Below, one piece after another: positions 48,192-59,700 of a stretch of DNA of 64,000 nucleotides (position 1 is the stretch's first letter; each line of letters begins with the position of its first letter). Source of the stretch: Apostichopus japonicus. Its lineage: Eukaryota; Echinodermata; Holothuroidea; Aspidochirotida; Stichopodidae. A program made the position numbers and the translations under genes. Below the pieces are notes generated by a model. The model was not told the DNA's origin and did no database searches. It saw only the letters and a program-made list of their open reading frames with translations. Where the stretch lies: NCBI RefSeq assembly GCF_037975245.1, contig NC_092579.1, forward strand, positions 18,287,678 through 18,351,677, given 5' to 3'.

Positions 48192-48370
48192 GTACGGCGT
48201 ATGGGCAGAGAGCCTCCTTATCCGGGGCAGAGGGTTGCCATAACTTAGTTCATTGATATCCGCAGGTTCCTTTATGAATCCAATCACACCGAGAAGGCAA
48301 GAAAATCCTGTAGTTATTTTCCTTTATGAATCCATCAAGCTTCCGAGAACGCAAGGAAATCCTGAGTTTT
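48192..48370 (+). repeat. Segment duplicated at 49,940-50,050, copy 1
   Basis: GGGCAGAGAGCCTCCTTATC, GGGTTGCCATAA, CATTGATATCCGCAGG, TTATGAATCC and CCGAGAACGCAAGG match 49,940-50,030 in order. It ends with two or three units of the CCTGAGTTTTGTTCCGAAAA type, the same unit amplified at 50,040-50,385. Confidence 0.8.
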
Positions 48371-48530
48371 GTTCCGAAAATCCTGCAAATACATACGAGA
48401 CACATTTAATTATGAATATCTGTGGCTTACACCCCTTCCATAACGGATGTGTCGATGAATATCAGTGGCTTAAAATACATACGAAACACGTTAACTTAGC
48501 CTATCTATGAATATATGTGGCTGAGACAAC
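48371..48530 (+). repeat. Remnant of the 42-bp satellite
   Basis: Three degenerate submonomers (TATGAATATCTGTGGCTTACA, CGATGAATATCAGTGGC, CTATGAATATATGTGGC) lie 2 kb beyond the main array. The transposon remnant starting at 48,531 follows directly. Confidence 0.8.
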
Positions 48531-49737
48531 TACACTACGGACAACCTAAACTCAAAATGTGGTTGTCCGGGGGAAAAAATGGTTGTCCGAATAAAAATGG
48601 GAAAAAAGACCAAATTAAATTTTGTAATTTACATAACAAGGTATATTGGCTCCAGAATGTGGAAAAAACATTCTCATTCGGTCTTATTCCACGGTTTGAA
48701 GGGATGTCTAAACAATCTTTAACATTTACACTGTTAAATATTTTGTAACATACATCGTATTTATGTTTGAATGTTGTACGAATGTTGCATCAAAATAAAA
48801 TTTACTGAAGCACATGGTCAATTGGACCGCGAAAAAAATTGCAACAGAAACTACTGTAGTATGAATGCGCATGTTAAATTAGCAACTCTTAATGCAGAGA
48901 AAAGAAACATACTGTGAGATGAAATATCCTTTTCAGAATCAGGGATTGTTAGCTTCCCACAAAATTCATAGATTGTCTCAACTCATAACATTTTCTGATC
49001 AAACAATGATTACAATATTACGTGATAGTCTCAGAAACAATTCAAGTGCATCTTCGTACCACCAGTGATTGTTGTCAAAATGTACGTAAAAATATGAGAC
49101 AACAAGGCCTAACGTTATGATATTTGAGTGCACACATAATTTACGATAGCCATAACTTAATTATCTCTGCACATGGGAAAGTAACGTTGCAAGTAATTGT
49201 TCTTAGACAACTTACTTCGTGTTCATTGAGCACTGCAAATGCAAGAATGTTTCCAGACGATCGGGAGGGACTATTAGCCAATCAAATCAATGGAAATTTG
49301 GTAACGCATCATTGTCTATTTTTAGCATGAAAATCTCCGTAATGGATTGTTGTTAACCCTGTACCTTGCGGTTGATTGTTATGATAAATTTATTTTCAAA
49401 CAAATTAAATGATCTGTAGGAGTGGGAGAACTTTTGATTCTTGTCAGAAGAACTTTTGATTCTTGTCAGAAGAAGTTTGTGGTTTTATGAAAAGAAATAA
49501 TGAAAGATGTTCATTCAAAAATGTGTTTTGTTATGTTTTCCGTTGACCTAGTGGTGAGAGTGTACGTTTGGTTTGTTTCTCAACAACAACAAAAAGTTTG
49601 TGTCCGCTTGACGCAAGCAATTTAAAGATTTCCACAAACAATTTAGTCGTCCGTCGGACAACCTCAAATGCGATTTTGGTTGTCCAAAAGAATTTTTAGT
49701 CGTCTCGGACAATCGGACGACCGTAAAATTTCAGCCC
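48531..49737. mobile_element. Probable hAT-like transposon remnant, one end preserved
   Basis: The right end reads, on the minus strand, CAGGGCTGAAATTTTACGG, a hAT-like terminus. Subterminal GGTTGTCC/GGACAACC motifs occur at both sides (near 48,560-48,590 and 49,650-49,715). The element separates two remnants of the 42-bp satellite. The left terminus is not recognisable and no transposase frame remains, so superfamily and left boundary are tentative. Confidence 0.5.
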
Positions 49738-49860
49738 TGATGTGTGTGTTACATCACTTGCATAATAGTTATAACTATGAATATATGTGGTTAGAATACT
49801 TTTAAAGTGCACTTATTATGAATATCTGTTTTGTAGCTTGCCTCACTAAGATACTAGATT
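49738..49860 (+). repeat. Remnant of the 42-bp satellite, right of the transposon
   Basis: Degenerate submonomers: CTATGAATATATGTGG, TTATGAATATCTGTTTTG. Probably once continuous with 48,371-48,530. Confidence 0.65.
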
Positions 49861-49939
49861 TATCATTGAATAACTTTAGTAGACATATACGAAACAGACT
49901 AGGCCTAATCTAACTTGTAAAAACAAGATACTTACAAAC

Positions 49940-50040
49940 TGGGCAGGGAGCCTCCTTATCTGGACAAAGGGTTGCCATAAGCAGCTCATTGATCTACGCA
50001 GGTTTCGTTATGAATTTTCAACCACTCCGAGAACGCAGGA
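49940..50040 (+). repeat. Segment duplicated from 48,192-48,370, copy 2
   Basis: GGGCAGGGAGCCTCCTTATC, GGGTTGCCATAA, CATTGATCTACGCAGG, CCGAGAACGCAGG. It leads straight into the 21-bp minisatellite, as copy 1 leads into a few units of the same repeat. Confidence 0.8.
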
Positions 50041-50385
50041 AAATCTTGTATTTAGTTCCCAAAATCCTGAATTTAGTTCCGAAATTCCTGAATTTAGTTC
50101 AAAAAATCCTGAGTTTAGTTCCGAAAATCATGCATTTAGTTCCGAAAATCATGAATTTTGTCCGAAAATCCTGCATGTAGTTCCGAAAATCCTGAATGTA
50201 GTTCCGGAAATCCTGAATGTAGTTCCGAAAATCCTGAATTTAGATAAAAAAATCCTGAGTTTAGTTCCGAAAATCCTGCATGTAGTTCCGAAAATCATGA
50301 ATGTAGTTCCGAAAATCATGAATGTAGTTCCGAAAATCCTGAATGTAGTTCCGAAAATCCTGAATTTAGTTCCAAAAGTCCATAT
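50041..50385 (+). repeat. 21-bp minisatellite (about 16 units)
   Basis: Units of 21 bp, AATCCTGAATTTAGTTCCGA plus one A, with ATT/ATG and CCTG/CATG variants. Because 21 is a multiple of three, both strands are open (VPKILNL on plus, FGTTFRI on minus). These frames are not genes. The same unit occurs two or three times at 48,340-48,390. Confidence 0.93.
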
Positions 50386-53300
50386 TGTTACACGAGTTAG
50401 AATTGTTCGCATTGACTTAAACAAGACTATATTCTCCAACAGCATGTTCATGTGGAATAAACGCAATATTGTTTTCGGTTATATTAATATTGTTCTACTG
50501 GAAACCGCGGTAAGTAACATTTGTCCATAAATTATATTGGTACTAACATGAAGATAATCCAGTACCAAAACTGTGGAGAAGATAAACCATTCCGAAGTGT
50601 GCAAATGAAGTTTCTATTTAAGAAAAGAAACCCAAAAATAGATCCTGTATAACAAACAACTTGTTCCACACTCAACCCTATCGTCCCATTGAAGGTAGTG
50701 GTGAAGTTAACGTCTGCATATAAAGGTTATTCACTGAAAGCCGACGTACAGTGTACACAGACAAGCCTGCACGTGTTTTATCTTTTCCGTATGGGAGTAT
50801 AGCTGTTAATTTAAATAACAATGTAGCAGTTAAATTCATGCATACTTTGATGAATAGATGATGAACGCACACGTTGGTGAAGACATTGTGATTATCTGAA
50901 TCCAGGAGGTAGTCTTACCTCAGTCTGATACTGTATACATGCGCTCAGTTAATCCGACCACTGAAAAACAAAAGCAAAAAGAGGAAATCCTTTTATAACA
51001 GTTCGAATGAAATGCATCATGCCTAAGACGGAACGAATACTAAAGTTCCGCTTCAAGGAAAAGAGGACAAAAAAAAAACTAAAACAAGATTGTTTGAACG
51101 AATTAGTTTTTATATTGGTAATTTGTATTTTACACGAATAAATTGTGAGCGGGAAACAAACTAACATTCCCGTACCATCATGAATATCCCGGCACACTTT
51201 ATTCATCTCGTATCCTAACGATCAAGTTATATATAATTCTGAAATTCTGGCACAGATTTGAATAGATTAGTCTTACATACAAACATTTGATCAGAATTTC
51301 TTTTGTTGTATTTGCCTCTGACGTCACGACAGATAACGGCGAGTAATGGTAAAGATATGACTCTTAGACAGACAATACCTGTATGGTGACGTCACACATT
51401 TCTCATATGAAATTTTTGACTTCGAAAATTTAATGGGAACCAATCAAATACATTTATTAAATCTATTGAGATCGGTTAAGAACTTAATGAAAGTTAAATT
51501 GAAACTTACGGATGCGGTTAAACTAGAATAGAATAATTCCCGTAAATGTATGTTTGTTTTCTCCTTACAGGAACAATTAAGGATTTCAGAAGACATTTTG
51601 GTGGCTACTAGGTCATGTTTGGGAAGCAGACAACACACTTCGACTGAATTATTTTGAAGAATATACATACACGGAACACAACAAATTATTTTAGTTTACC
51701 TCTGATTTCTCTCTCCGTTGGATGACGAAGAAATTTCGGATTTCTTCACAATGACGTCATTAGCACAAACAGGTGCACTGTATGCACTATCTTACACTAA
51801 GTGTGACGCTTAAGCCAGTTTCGTATATTTATAATCGTGTATAGTCTCATAATTCATACCAGTATATTGGCTTATATTTTTATATGTGGACATTTTTTTT
51901 TTCATTTAAAAGTAGAACGGTTAAGATTTATCATTTGAACAAATCTGGAGTAGCCTTCCTCATATCAAATTTGCTTTTTCTTTGTCATTCATGCAAATGC
52001 TTTACTAGACTGTGTTTACTGGTCTTTACCATAACAAAATAATAACATATAAAATGACTGTTTTTTGGTCCCAAAGATTTGTAAATATCAGTCTTAATCA
52101 TCATTGATGATCACAACAGTCCAGATGACTGCCAGGATTCATAATCATATATTTGTACAAATCGAGGTCATTCCTCTATACGTATGTGTGTCTGCTGTGA
52201 AGGTATCACATGTTTATTATCAGTGCCGGATTACCCGATAAGAAGATGAGACGAGGACCAAAGCGACCGGAGTTGCCAAGGCCCATTGTCTCCAGGTCAA
52301 GAGGGCCCCATAGGTCCTATAGGGTTCTTCGTAAATAATACTCCACAAGATATATACCAAGTTTCCATTTTTTTTTTTTTTTTTTTTGTGCCTGCCAAAA
52401 GCGGTGGATGGGGCAAGCATATGTGGTCTATTGCATGGATAGAAGGATAACACGTTTGTTCTCATTAGGTAAAAGTCGTACATTTGCATAGAAAGACAAA
52501 TATAGCTTGAAATGTATTGTTTTTATGTCATAGAGAGAGACAACTCCAACTCTAACCTCAGTATTGCTAGAAATCATCACTTTCGGATCCTCCATGCAGC
52601 CTGTCTGACAAAGACAATACGAAGCTGTGACGAATTACTGTGAAATAAATCATCGAACCTATACCAGGGCTTTACTACTCGAGTCCAATTTATGGACTCG
52701 GATTTGGATCTTCTGGAATCCACTACATTCGCTGTGAAGTTGCGGTGTTATTGTAGAAGTTTTTCGTGGCTTGAGGATAACTATTTAGTGTTTCATTTGA
52801 AAAAGAGTGATCCTTTAAACCAATAGTCAAACGACTTTCTCGAGATATTAAACATGCAAGAATCTAACAAAATAGGTTATGCTTTATTATATTTGCTTGC
52901 AGAGAATGTTAAAGTTATACAAATGCAGCCATCATTTTCTTAAGTATTATAGTTTCATAATTAATTTAGTGGCTCTTGCGAAAGGTCTGCATTACTCGTA
53001 TTACTTATAGGTCTACCAATTATGCGAAATAAGTGTACGATATTGGAAAGATCAATTTATTTTCACTTAATCTTAAATTAAAATGGTGTTGTACTGTAGC
53101 CTAAAGGGGCCTTCTAACAGATCATCTCGAGTTAAAAACAGGTGTACAAATTGAAATGGAAATTGCGCAAGTATGCACGCTAGTTTATTTTAATAGTGTT
53201 TAACTTGGGTGTCCGGCACCAATGATTACATGGGAGGGTGGGGGTGGGCTAAAGCGAGTAATTGCGATACCGCATAAGGGCAATGAGATTCGATTCACAT

Positions 53301-54595
53301 ATTTTCTGGACGGTATTTAAACGGTCACCTTTGAACGAAATAAGCTGTGTGCACCGCTTTTTTATTTATTTTGTTGTTGTTGCTCGAGGCTTATAAGGAT
53401 CTCAACTCTGGGGCGTCACGCCGCTATGTCTATCATCGGTAAACCTCTAGGACATTACGTAACGTAACGTCAAGTTCTTACTCAATGAAGGCAGCGTACC
53501 GTAATAAATAAATGATCACGTTAAAATCGATCTCCAGTGATGACGTCTATGATCAGAAAGGACAGAATGAAAAATTATATAATAAATCGACTGGACTATA
53601 TCGATTATTACGTCACACAATGTAATTACACGTACACTGGTCTTCATAAATTGTGTGAAGGAAAGCACCTCCAAAATATAAAATGGAAAACGAAAACCCA
53701 AACTAGAAATAGAAATTGCAACAGCAAACGAACAAATGTAGCCTATACCTGTCATTTGCGCAAAGGAGGGTGTACACAATAATTTCATTAAAATTTTTTT
53801 GTGCAAATTGTAGAGCCAATGGTAATAGAATACTTCTTCATTTCGAATACATTTTCTTTTTGTGATAAAACGTCTATCGCCATGGCGACAGCGATAAATA
53901 GTTAAAACTCTGAAAGAATAATTCTTTACATCGAACTTTCGGAGGCTCTTCTTCTTTCTTTCTTTTTTTTCTCAAGTTTAAGATGTGATTTATTTGTTAA
54001 TTTGACAGAATTCGAATTTCATTCAAGATCGTTGCATGGAAAATTGATATCGGTAACCCGTGTGAATCTTTAAAAATGAAAACGTGAGTGACTGTAGAGG
54101 TGTTAGCTGAAGCGATGACCTCCATTTTATAGTTCTCAAGTATATACATATGTATTTCTGAACACACGTGCGTGCTGTAATTTTAAAAACCAAATCTATC
54201 GCATAACGTCAACAAAAAGAAGAAGAAAAAACACATTTCAACGTAGAATGCTACTAGAATACTCTGGAGGTGTCACCGATTGGCAAACTGGGATCCCTAC
54301 TGAAGTCGTCAAGTTGATGTAACGTACATCTGTTGATGCGTTTGCGTGGTGACTTGCTCAGTCGAACCAAAACTCGTAATTCGTCTTATGTTGCGACAGT
54401 TTCAGTTGCAGTTTACTTTACTCCAATATAAATAGCATAAAATACAATTGATAAATAGGAGAGTATAAAATGTTATGATACAAAAATTACACAATCAAAA
54501 GTAACACAATCAACAGTTTTGAAAATTTAAGTTAAACTGGGAATGATAAGGAAATATCAAAAAGTGGGTGCATGCGTACCTGAACATTCCTGTTT
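50386..54595. other. Long stretch without a recognised gene
   Basis: About 4.2 kb of AT-rich unique sequence. No frame shows family motifs. Items present: three TGACGTCA sites (51,319, 51,387, 51,752), a T run of about 23 near 52,365, and a single hAT-like end CAGTGCCGGATTA at about 52,222 with no partner found. Exons too short to recognise cannot be excluded. Confidence 0.5.
51319..51759. promoter_or_regulatory. Cluster of three perfect CRE-type palindromes
   Basis: TGACGTCA occurs at 51,319-51,326, 51,387-51,394 and 51,752-51,759. This 8-bp palindrome is the classical CREB/ATF site. No adjacent transcription unit is recognised, so a regulatory role is only a possibility. Confidence 0.3.
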
Positions 54596-54598
54596 GTA

Positions 54599-54600
<2 letters not shown>

Positions 54601-54651
<51 letters not shown>

Positions 54652-54655
54652 ATAA
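54601..54655. repeat. (TA)n microsatellite
   Basis: About 55 bp of alternating TA with one TTTA interruption. It lies on the 3' side of the minus-strand Penelope-like fragment. Confidence 0.95.
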
Positions 54656-54699
54656 TATAAAAGATAAACAAGGGAATATTTTTAACAACGACATACTGC

Positions 54700-54928
54700 T
54701 ATATTTCGGAGTGGTCACCACTCCATCGTTAGGCAAAAGTACAAGATCAATTAAATACAAGGGCTAATATACATCCAAGGACGACAATAGTGATAAGCAT
54801 GAGTGATTTTTAAACTAGGAAGAAACTTAAAAACTTTTAAACTTAGAACAACCAGCAAAATTTTTTTTTAGTGAATATTTTTAACTTAGGGATGAATAGA
54901 ACAACCAGCAATAAAAAGTAAATAGGGA
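54700..54928 (-). mobile_element. Likely 3' untranslated end of the Penelope-like element
   Basis: On the minus strand, downstream of the stop codon, the sequence contains TAACGATGGAGTGGTGACC followed by ACTCCGAAATAT. A motif of the form ACGATGG...hairpin...CCGAAA is typical after Penelope-like reading frames and is sometimes a degenerate hammerhead-like core. Assignment is by position and pattern. Confidence 0.45.
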
Positions 54929-55288
54929 TTAGAATAGCTCCAACCCGTAGCTCGCTACATTTCTATTAAGGTCAGCATTTAAGTCTTTTATTAGGAGACT
55001 CTCTTTAATCTTCCTCCTGAACCACTGGGGTTCATTACCAATAGTGGCACAATGGTCAACAAAAGTAGGCAGATGATGTTTATGCGCAGTACAATGAAGG
55101 TTAATAGCGCCTTTCTGACCACCAAAGGAGATCATTAGATGTTCGTTGAACCTATCCTTAAGCCGTCTATTAGTTTCTCCGACATAAAAGGAATCACAGT
55201 CTGGACAGTTAATCCTATAAACAACATTGTTGGCATAATCTAACTTATAAGCATCCTTAAAATTGAACAGAGCAGAGATTTTCTTTTG
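54929..55288 (-). pseudogene. Penelope-like retroelement, GIY-YIG endonuclease C-terminus
   Basis: A 120-codon open frame on the minus strand, ending at a TAA (54,929-54,931). It reads VVYRINCPDCDSFYVGETNR, then RLKDRFNEHL, matching the GIY-YIG nuclease of Penelope-like elements: VYRI for the GIY strand, YVG for the YIG strand, a Cys pair, the conserved Arg, and His in EHL. A His- and Cys-containing tail follows (LHCTAHKHHLPTF). The reverse transcriptase that should precede it is absent. Sequence at 55,289-55,310 instead matches a hAT MITE, although the frame stays open into it. So this is a 5'-truncated copy. Confidence 0.8.
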
Positions 55289-55310
55289 TGGTGGCGCTCC
55301 GCTTAGATAG
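55289..55310 (-). mobile_element. 22-bp fragment matching the hAT MITE family
   Basis: On the minus strand, CTATCTAAGCGGAGCGCC plus four further bases is identical to 62,700-62,721 and differs by one base from 63,915-63,936. It abuts the Penelope-like coding fragment exactly. Either a truncated MITE lies here or the Penelope copy was truncated at a MITE. Confidence 0.5.
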
Positions 55311-56017
55311 TGTCGAAAGCGCCCCTACAGACCAATCTCGACCCCCCTGACCAATACCCCTAACTCTTTAAATACATACCCGCAGAAACTTCTCATCACA
55401 TTGAAGGCTTTAATTGCGTGCTAAATTTGTGGTCATTGTTGATTACTTTAAATACATACCAGCAGAACTTCACATCAACGGAACACTCCAAATTGTTCAA
55501 CGACTCTTATATTATTTCGCTGAAACAAATATTGCCCCTTGGAAATGATCTAGCACTCATCAATAGACTATAGACTACACACCATAACACCCTTATTATT
55601 CACAGACTCTGCCTTGAGTATTTATACTCAAGTTATTGAGTTATTGAGTATATGAGTATTACTCAAGTTAAAATATAGTCTTTACAGTATAGCCTCGATC
55701 ACTTCACCGCACATGTCAAGGTTCTCTGTCTATATATATATATATATAGATATTCTCTGCAATGCGAACACTTTGGAAGATATACGTCAACTGGGTTTTT
55801 GTAATATAAAAATATTACAGATTCTGTTTCAGAGACATTCCCTAAGAAGATTTAAACAAAACGAAATCTGAGAAAAGTATTTAGGTAAGTACCTAGTACG
55901 TAAAAATATTTTGACGTGTATCAATTATTTTTTTTCTTTATTTTAAATTATATAAATGATTATAGTATTGGCTCTTGTTCGTTAAATGAAATGTTGGCGA
56001 AAATATGGTGTAGAATG
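55311..56017. other. No gene seen
   Basis: AT-rich. ACTTTAAATACATACC-like sequence and a CAGAA-ACTTC stretch recur at about 55,370 and 55,447, a weak ~77-bp duplication. A short (TA)n tract lies near 55,732. Confidence 0.5.
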
Positions 56018-56240
56018 AAGGTAGCGGGGTTAGAAAACAGTAAATCCCCTACCTTATTGAAATATCACCCTGCAGTAGTGTACATTAACCTTTTTATGGC
56101 TAGAGTCGCGGTGAGTATTGGGCGATACCTAAGGTGGCGGGGTTAGAAGAGAGTGAATCTCCTACCTTATTAAAATATCGACCTGCAGTAGTGTACATTA
56201 TTCTGTTAATCGCTAGAGTCGGTGTGAGTATTGGGCCAGT
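56018..56240 (+). repeat. 113-bp tandem duplication upstream of the SDR gene
   Basis: Copy 1 starts AAGGTAGCGGGGTTAGAA at 56,018 and copy 2 starts AAGGTGGCGGGGTTAGAA at 56,131. Both continue with CCTACCTTATT, CCTGCAGTAGTGTACATTA and GTGAGTATTGGGC. It lies about 500 bp before the SDR start codon, so it could be in the promoter region or a 5' UTR intron. Confidence 0.85.
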
Positions 56241-56737
56241 TACACCTCGTCTCAAGTTTGTTTGGTTCTTCAGTTTAACATATCATGGTTGTACCGTATT
56301 ATGACCAATAGATTTGTTTGTTTTGTCTGTCACTCTTGTGGAGAAAATATGAGAACTTTGACTAAAATCAAGTCGTTGATCGACTCAGTGTCTTCCAAGC
56401 ATCCATGTGGAGATAAAGATTGCTCGAAAAATGCATGACACCATTCCTATGAACAACTGTATTGTTGCTCTTTTCACGGGAGGGGAAGGGGAGGGTTGTG
56501 GGACGTGAATGGAATGGATAGAGCTGGGGTATGAGATTCATAGGAGAGTCTGGAACATGAAAAGGGGCTGACGGTAGATCAGCTTAGGTTCTCGTTTTAC
56601 TCTACATGGTTGCTTATGAAATAATTGACCAAATTAATGGTTAATTTATTGATCCCGTCTTCTTTTCTAGGTCAAAACACGAGTATCATGATTATAAACA
56701 GTTTTCTTTCTTTCATTTACAACACACAGCCGGAATC

Positions 56738-59700
56738 ATGGCTGACAAGCAAGTTGTACTCATCACCGGCTGCTCATTTGGACTTGGTACTCATATTGCA
56801 ATGGAGTACGCCAAGGACCCTGGAAAATGTTATAAAGTATGGGCAGCAGTACGAGTTGATGACGAAAGCGAACTTATTAAGAAAATGGCAGGGAATTTAC
56901 TGGACGATACCTTGTTTGTTTGTTCCATTGATCTTACCGTCAAGAATAGTATCGAATCTACTGTGGAGATGATACTCAAAACAGACGGCAAAATCGACAT
57001 TTTGGGTAAGTTGAAGCAATAGTATAATGGGCAGTACTTAGCCAGGAGGTGGGAACTAGGCACAAGGGCCCTCAGTTTGTGAAAACCTCAACGGTGCCAC
57101 CCACCCCGGGCGCTTACATAAATCAGAAATATTTCCTTTTTGGTAACGAAAAACTACTTTCCTTAGACATTTCATTAAATCTCTTTGTAAATTACAAAGC
57201 GTGCCCTGATGTCATTGGAACACTTAACAAAGTAATTCACTGACGAATTTGCTTTTTGTTGAAAAATATTCAAATACTGGAATTTGTGATACGGAATGCA
57301 CATGGAGAGTATTTTTGTCCGAAGGATTTCAGAACTCTCGCAATATATATGGGAACAAAAAACAATCAATCGAATACAATTATCAAATGGAGCGTAACTA
57401 AGAAACAAACATCGTATAAACAAGCCTACATATCCAAAATAATATAAGCATGTCCAAAATTATGTGGGTGACGTAAAATCAAATGTTAGACGTGAAATTA
57501 GAACTACACAACGCCAGGATGCGGGGACATATACATTTAGTTAGTTATTTTGTTTGGGGAAGGGGGAGGTGGACGTGAGGTGATGTGATGTGATTGAAAA
57601 GTGTGGGTGGGCTGTAAACTAGCCAAATCCTCATCTTCTGCATTCGCACTTTTAACACATCCCTTTGATTAGAAGTGCTTGAAGGTGGCGACAGTAACGG
57701 TTGTTGAATTTTGAACACCAGTGGACATTATTTGACCATAGTCTAGCATCTTGGAAGGGGGCAGGGGGCAGGGGATGGGGGAGGAGACGGCGATACCGAT
57801 AACATTTAAGTATACCCTAGAATTTACCTTCTTCTTCTTTCGATGCAGTTAACAACGCCGTATGCAACTTTTTCACTCCATTTGAAACCCTTGATATTGA
57901 CTCGGGAAGAAAAGTCATGGAAATTAATCTCTTTGGTCATGCAAGACTCATTCATCTGCTGATCCCAGGAATGAAGGAACGACGTCACGGAAGAATCATT
58001 AGCATAGGATCTATAGGAGCTGTCGGATGTGAGTCACGCTAATATCATGCATACGTCATGCACACAAAAAGCATGCACAACAATCATGTATTTATATGCA
58101 GTTTGTTTTGAACTTTTTCAAGAAGTTTTAACCCAACGTAACTGTTTCCATGATTTGATTACAGTTTTGGGGTCAAATTTCTCTGACGGCACAAACAGAA
58201 AATTTGCTCCCTGGTATAGGAGTACTAACAACAAGAAAAAGATTGCCTGGATATATTTATCACTTTAAAGTGTTCCAGTTATTTTATTCTATTCCTTTTT
58301 TCTTAGGATAGGTGATTCTAACATAATTAAGAAATGCATCTGGGGCAGGGAGGGGTAGGAATGAAAAGATTACATTATATTTCCTTTAATATTGTCTCAG
58401 TCTGGTGATTCTGAGATATGCAAATTAACTTTTGTTTGTGTATCTTTTAACAGATAACGGAATATTCAACGAGTATTTCTCCGGTTCAAAGTGTGCCCTT
58501 GAGTCTTTAACCACCGACTTGAACGCTCAACTGAGACCGTACAATGTTTGGTTTGTTTTCATACATTTGATATATCTTTATAAAACAAAAACAAAACTTT
58601 TAGCAAACTGCTTTATCCACTAAAGAGCCTGTGTAAGAGAAATGTGAAAAAGTATTGTGGGCCTGACGTTTCGATCTTAGCAGGATCTTCTTCAGAGGCT
58701 GAATGACAAGTTACAGAAACTACAAGGGACAAATACAAGCACAGAATACAAACAGGTTAATAAGGTTGAATGGGCTCAACCTTATTTTATGAGGTTGAAT
58801 GAGCCCATGGGGAGGACATGACTAACCTTTCTTCTTGTTTTCCCAACCCCACCCTTCCATATCTCCTCTGTTAGAGTTAATCTCCCTTGAAATTTAATTA
58901 ATAAGGCAACAATCTCTTAACGTGGATTTAAGCCAATGCATTTACTTACCGGAACAAGAATTTTCTTGGTCGTCTAAGGGAAAATGGATTATACAAGCAT
59001 ATCTAGGGCCAAGGTAATGGTTGTGTAATTAATCTTCTCCTTGTAGAGGTATTTATTCAAATGAGGGTACCAACAAGAAGGTCTTTATAAGCTGACCATC
59101 TCATTAATTCTCCCTTTGGAGATTTATTGTATTTGACTGGTTGAACCGACACACTATACAACGAAGTCTGTTTCGTGAACTAATAACTTATGCGCATGCT
59201 CATTATAGCGACAAATTGACAACTCGTCTGCCATTTATGCAGATACTGTTGTTGCACGGTGTTCTTATGGAAAGATGTTGGAAACCATTTTAACAAGATT
59301 CCTCACGATAATATTTCATAAGTCTGATAATTTATTGTGCTTTCATTAAATGAGCATGCGCAAGTGGGTTTCGTAAACATCTAAAGTGTTTTAATTTTGG
59401 ACCGACTAGACACTTTAGGTTTATTTATAAGTGCTTGGCATTAATATCATTATAATCACGCAGAGCTAATTTCATTCAAAAGTCTTATAATTTGAAACTA
59501 CTCTGGACTAACCTACAAGAGAATCCTCATTCACCCAAGCGTAACCATGGTTTGAGATAGGTTGACCATTTTGTAATATTTAGCACATCTAGACTAGAAT
59601 ATATGGCACGCTTATACCCTAAGTATCACACGAGGCCCGTGGGTTGGTTTTAACGGACGAGTGGTTAATTCCCCCCCCCCTTTTTTGCACTGCCTGACCC

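Noticed and set aside
52222-52300. A hAT element starting CAGTGCCGGATTA
   Set aside because: No partner terminus or 8-bp duplication was found. The nearest TGTCCGGCACCA near 53,211 is not a proper inverted match.
58655-58700. Active hammerhead ribozyme in SDR intron 3
   Set aside because: The core reads CTGAAGA instead of CTGATGA, and clean flanking stems are not visible, so at most it is a decayed Penelope-like terminus.
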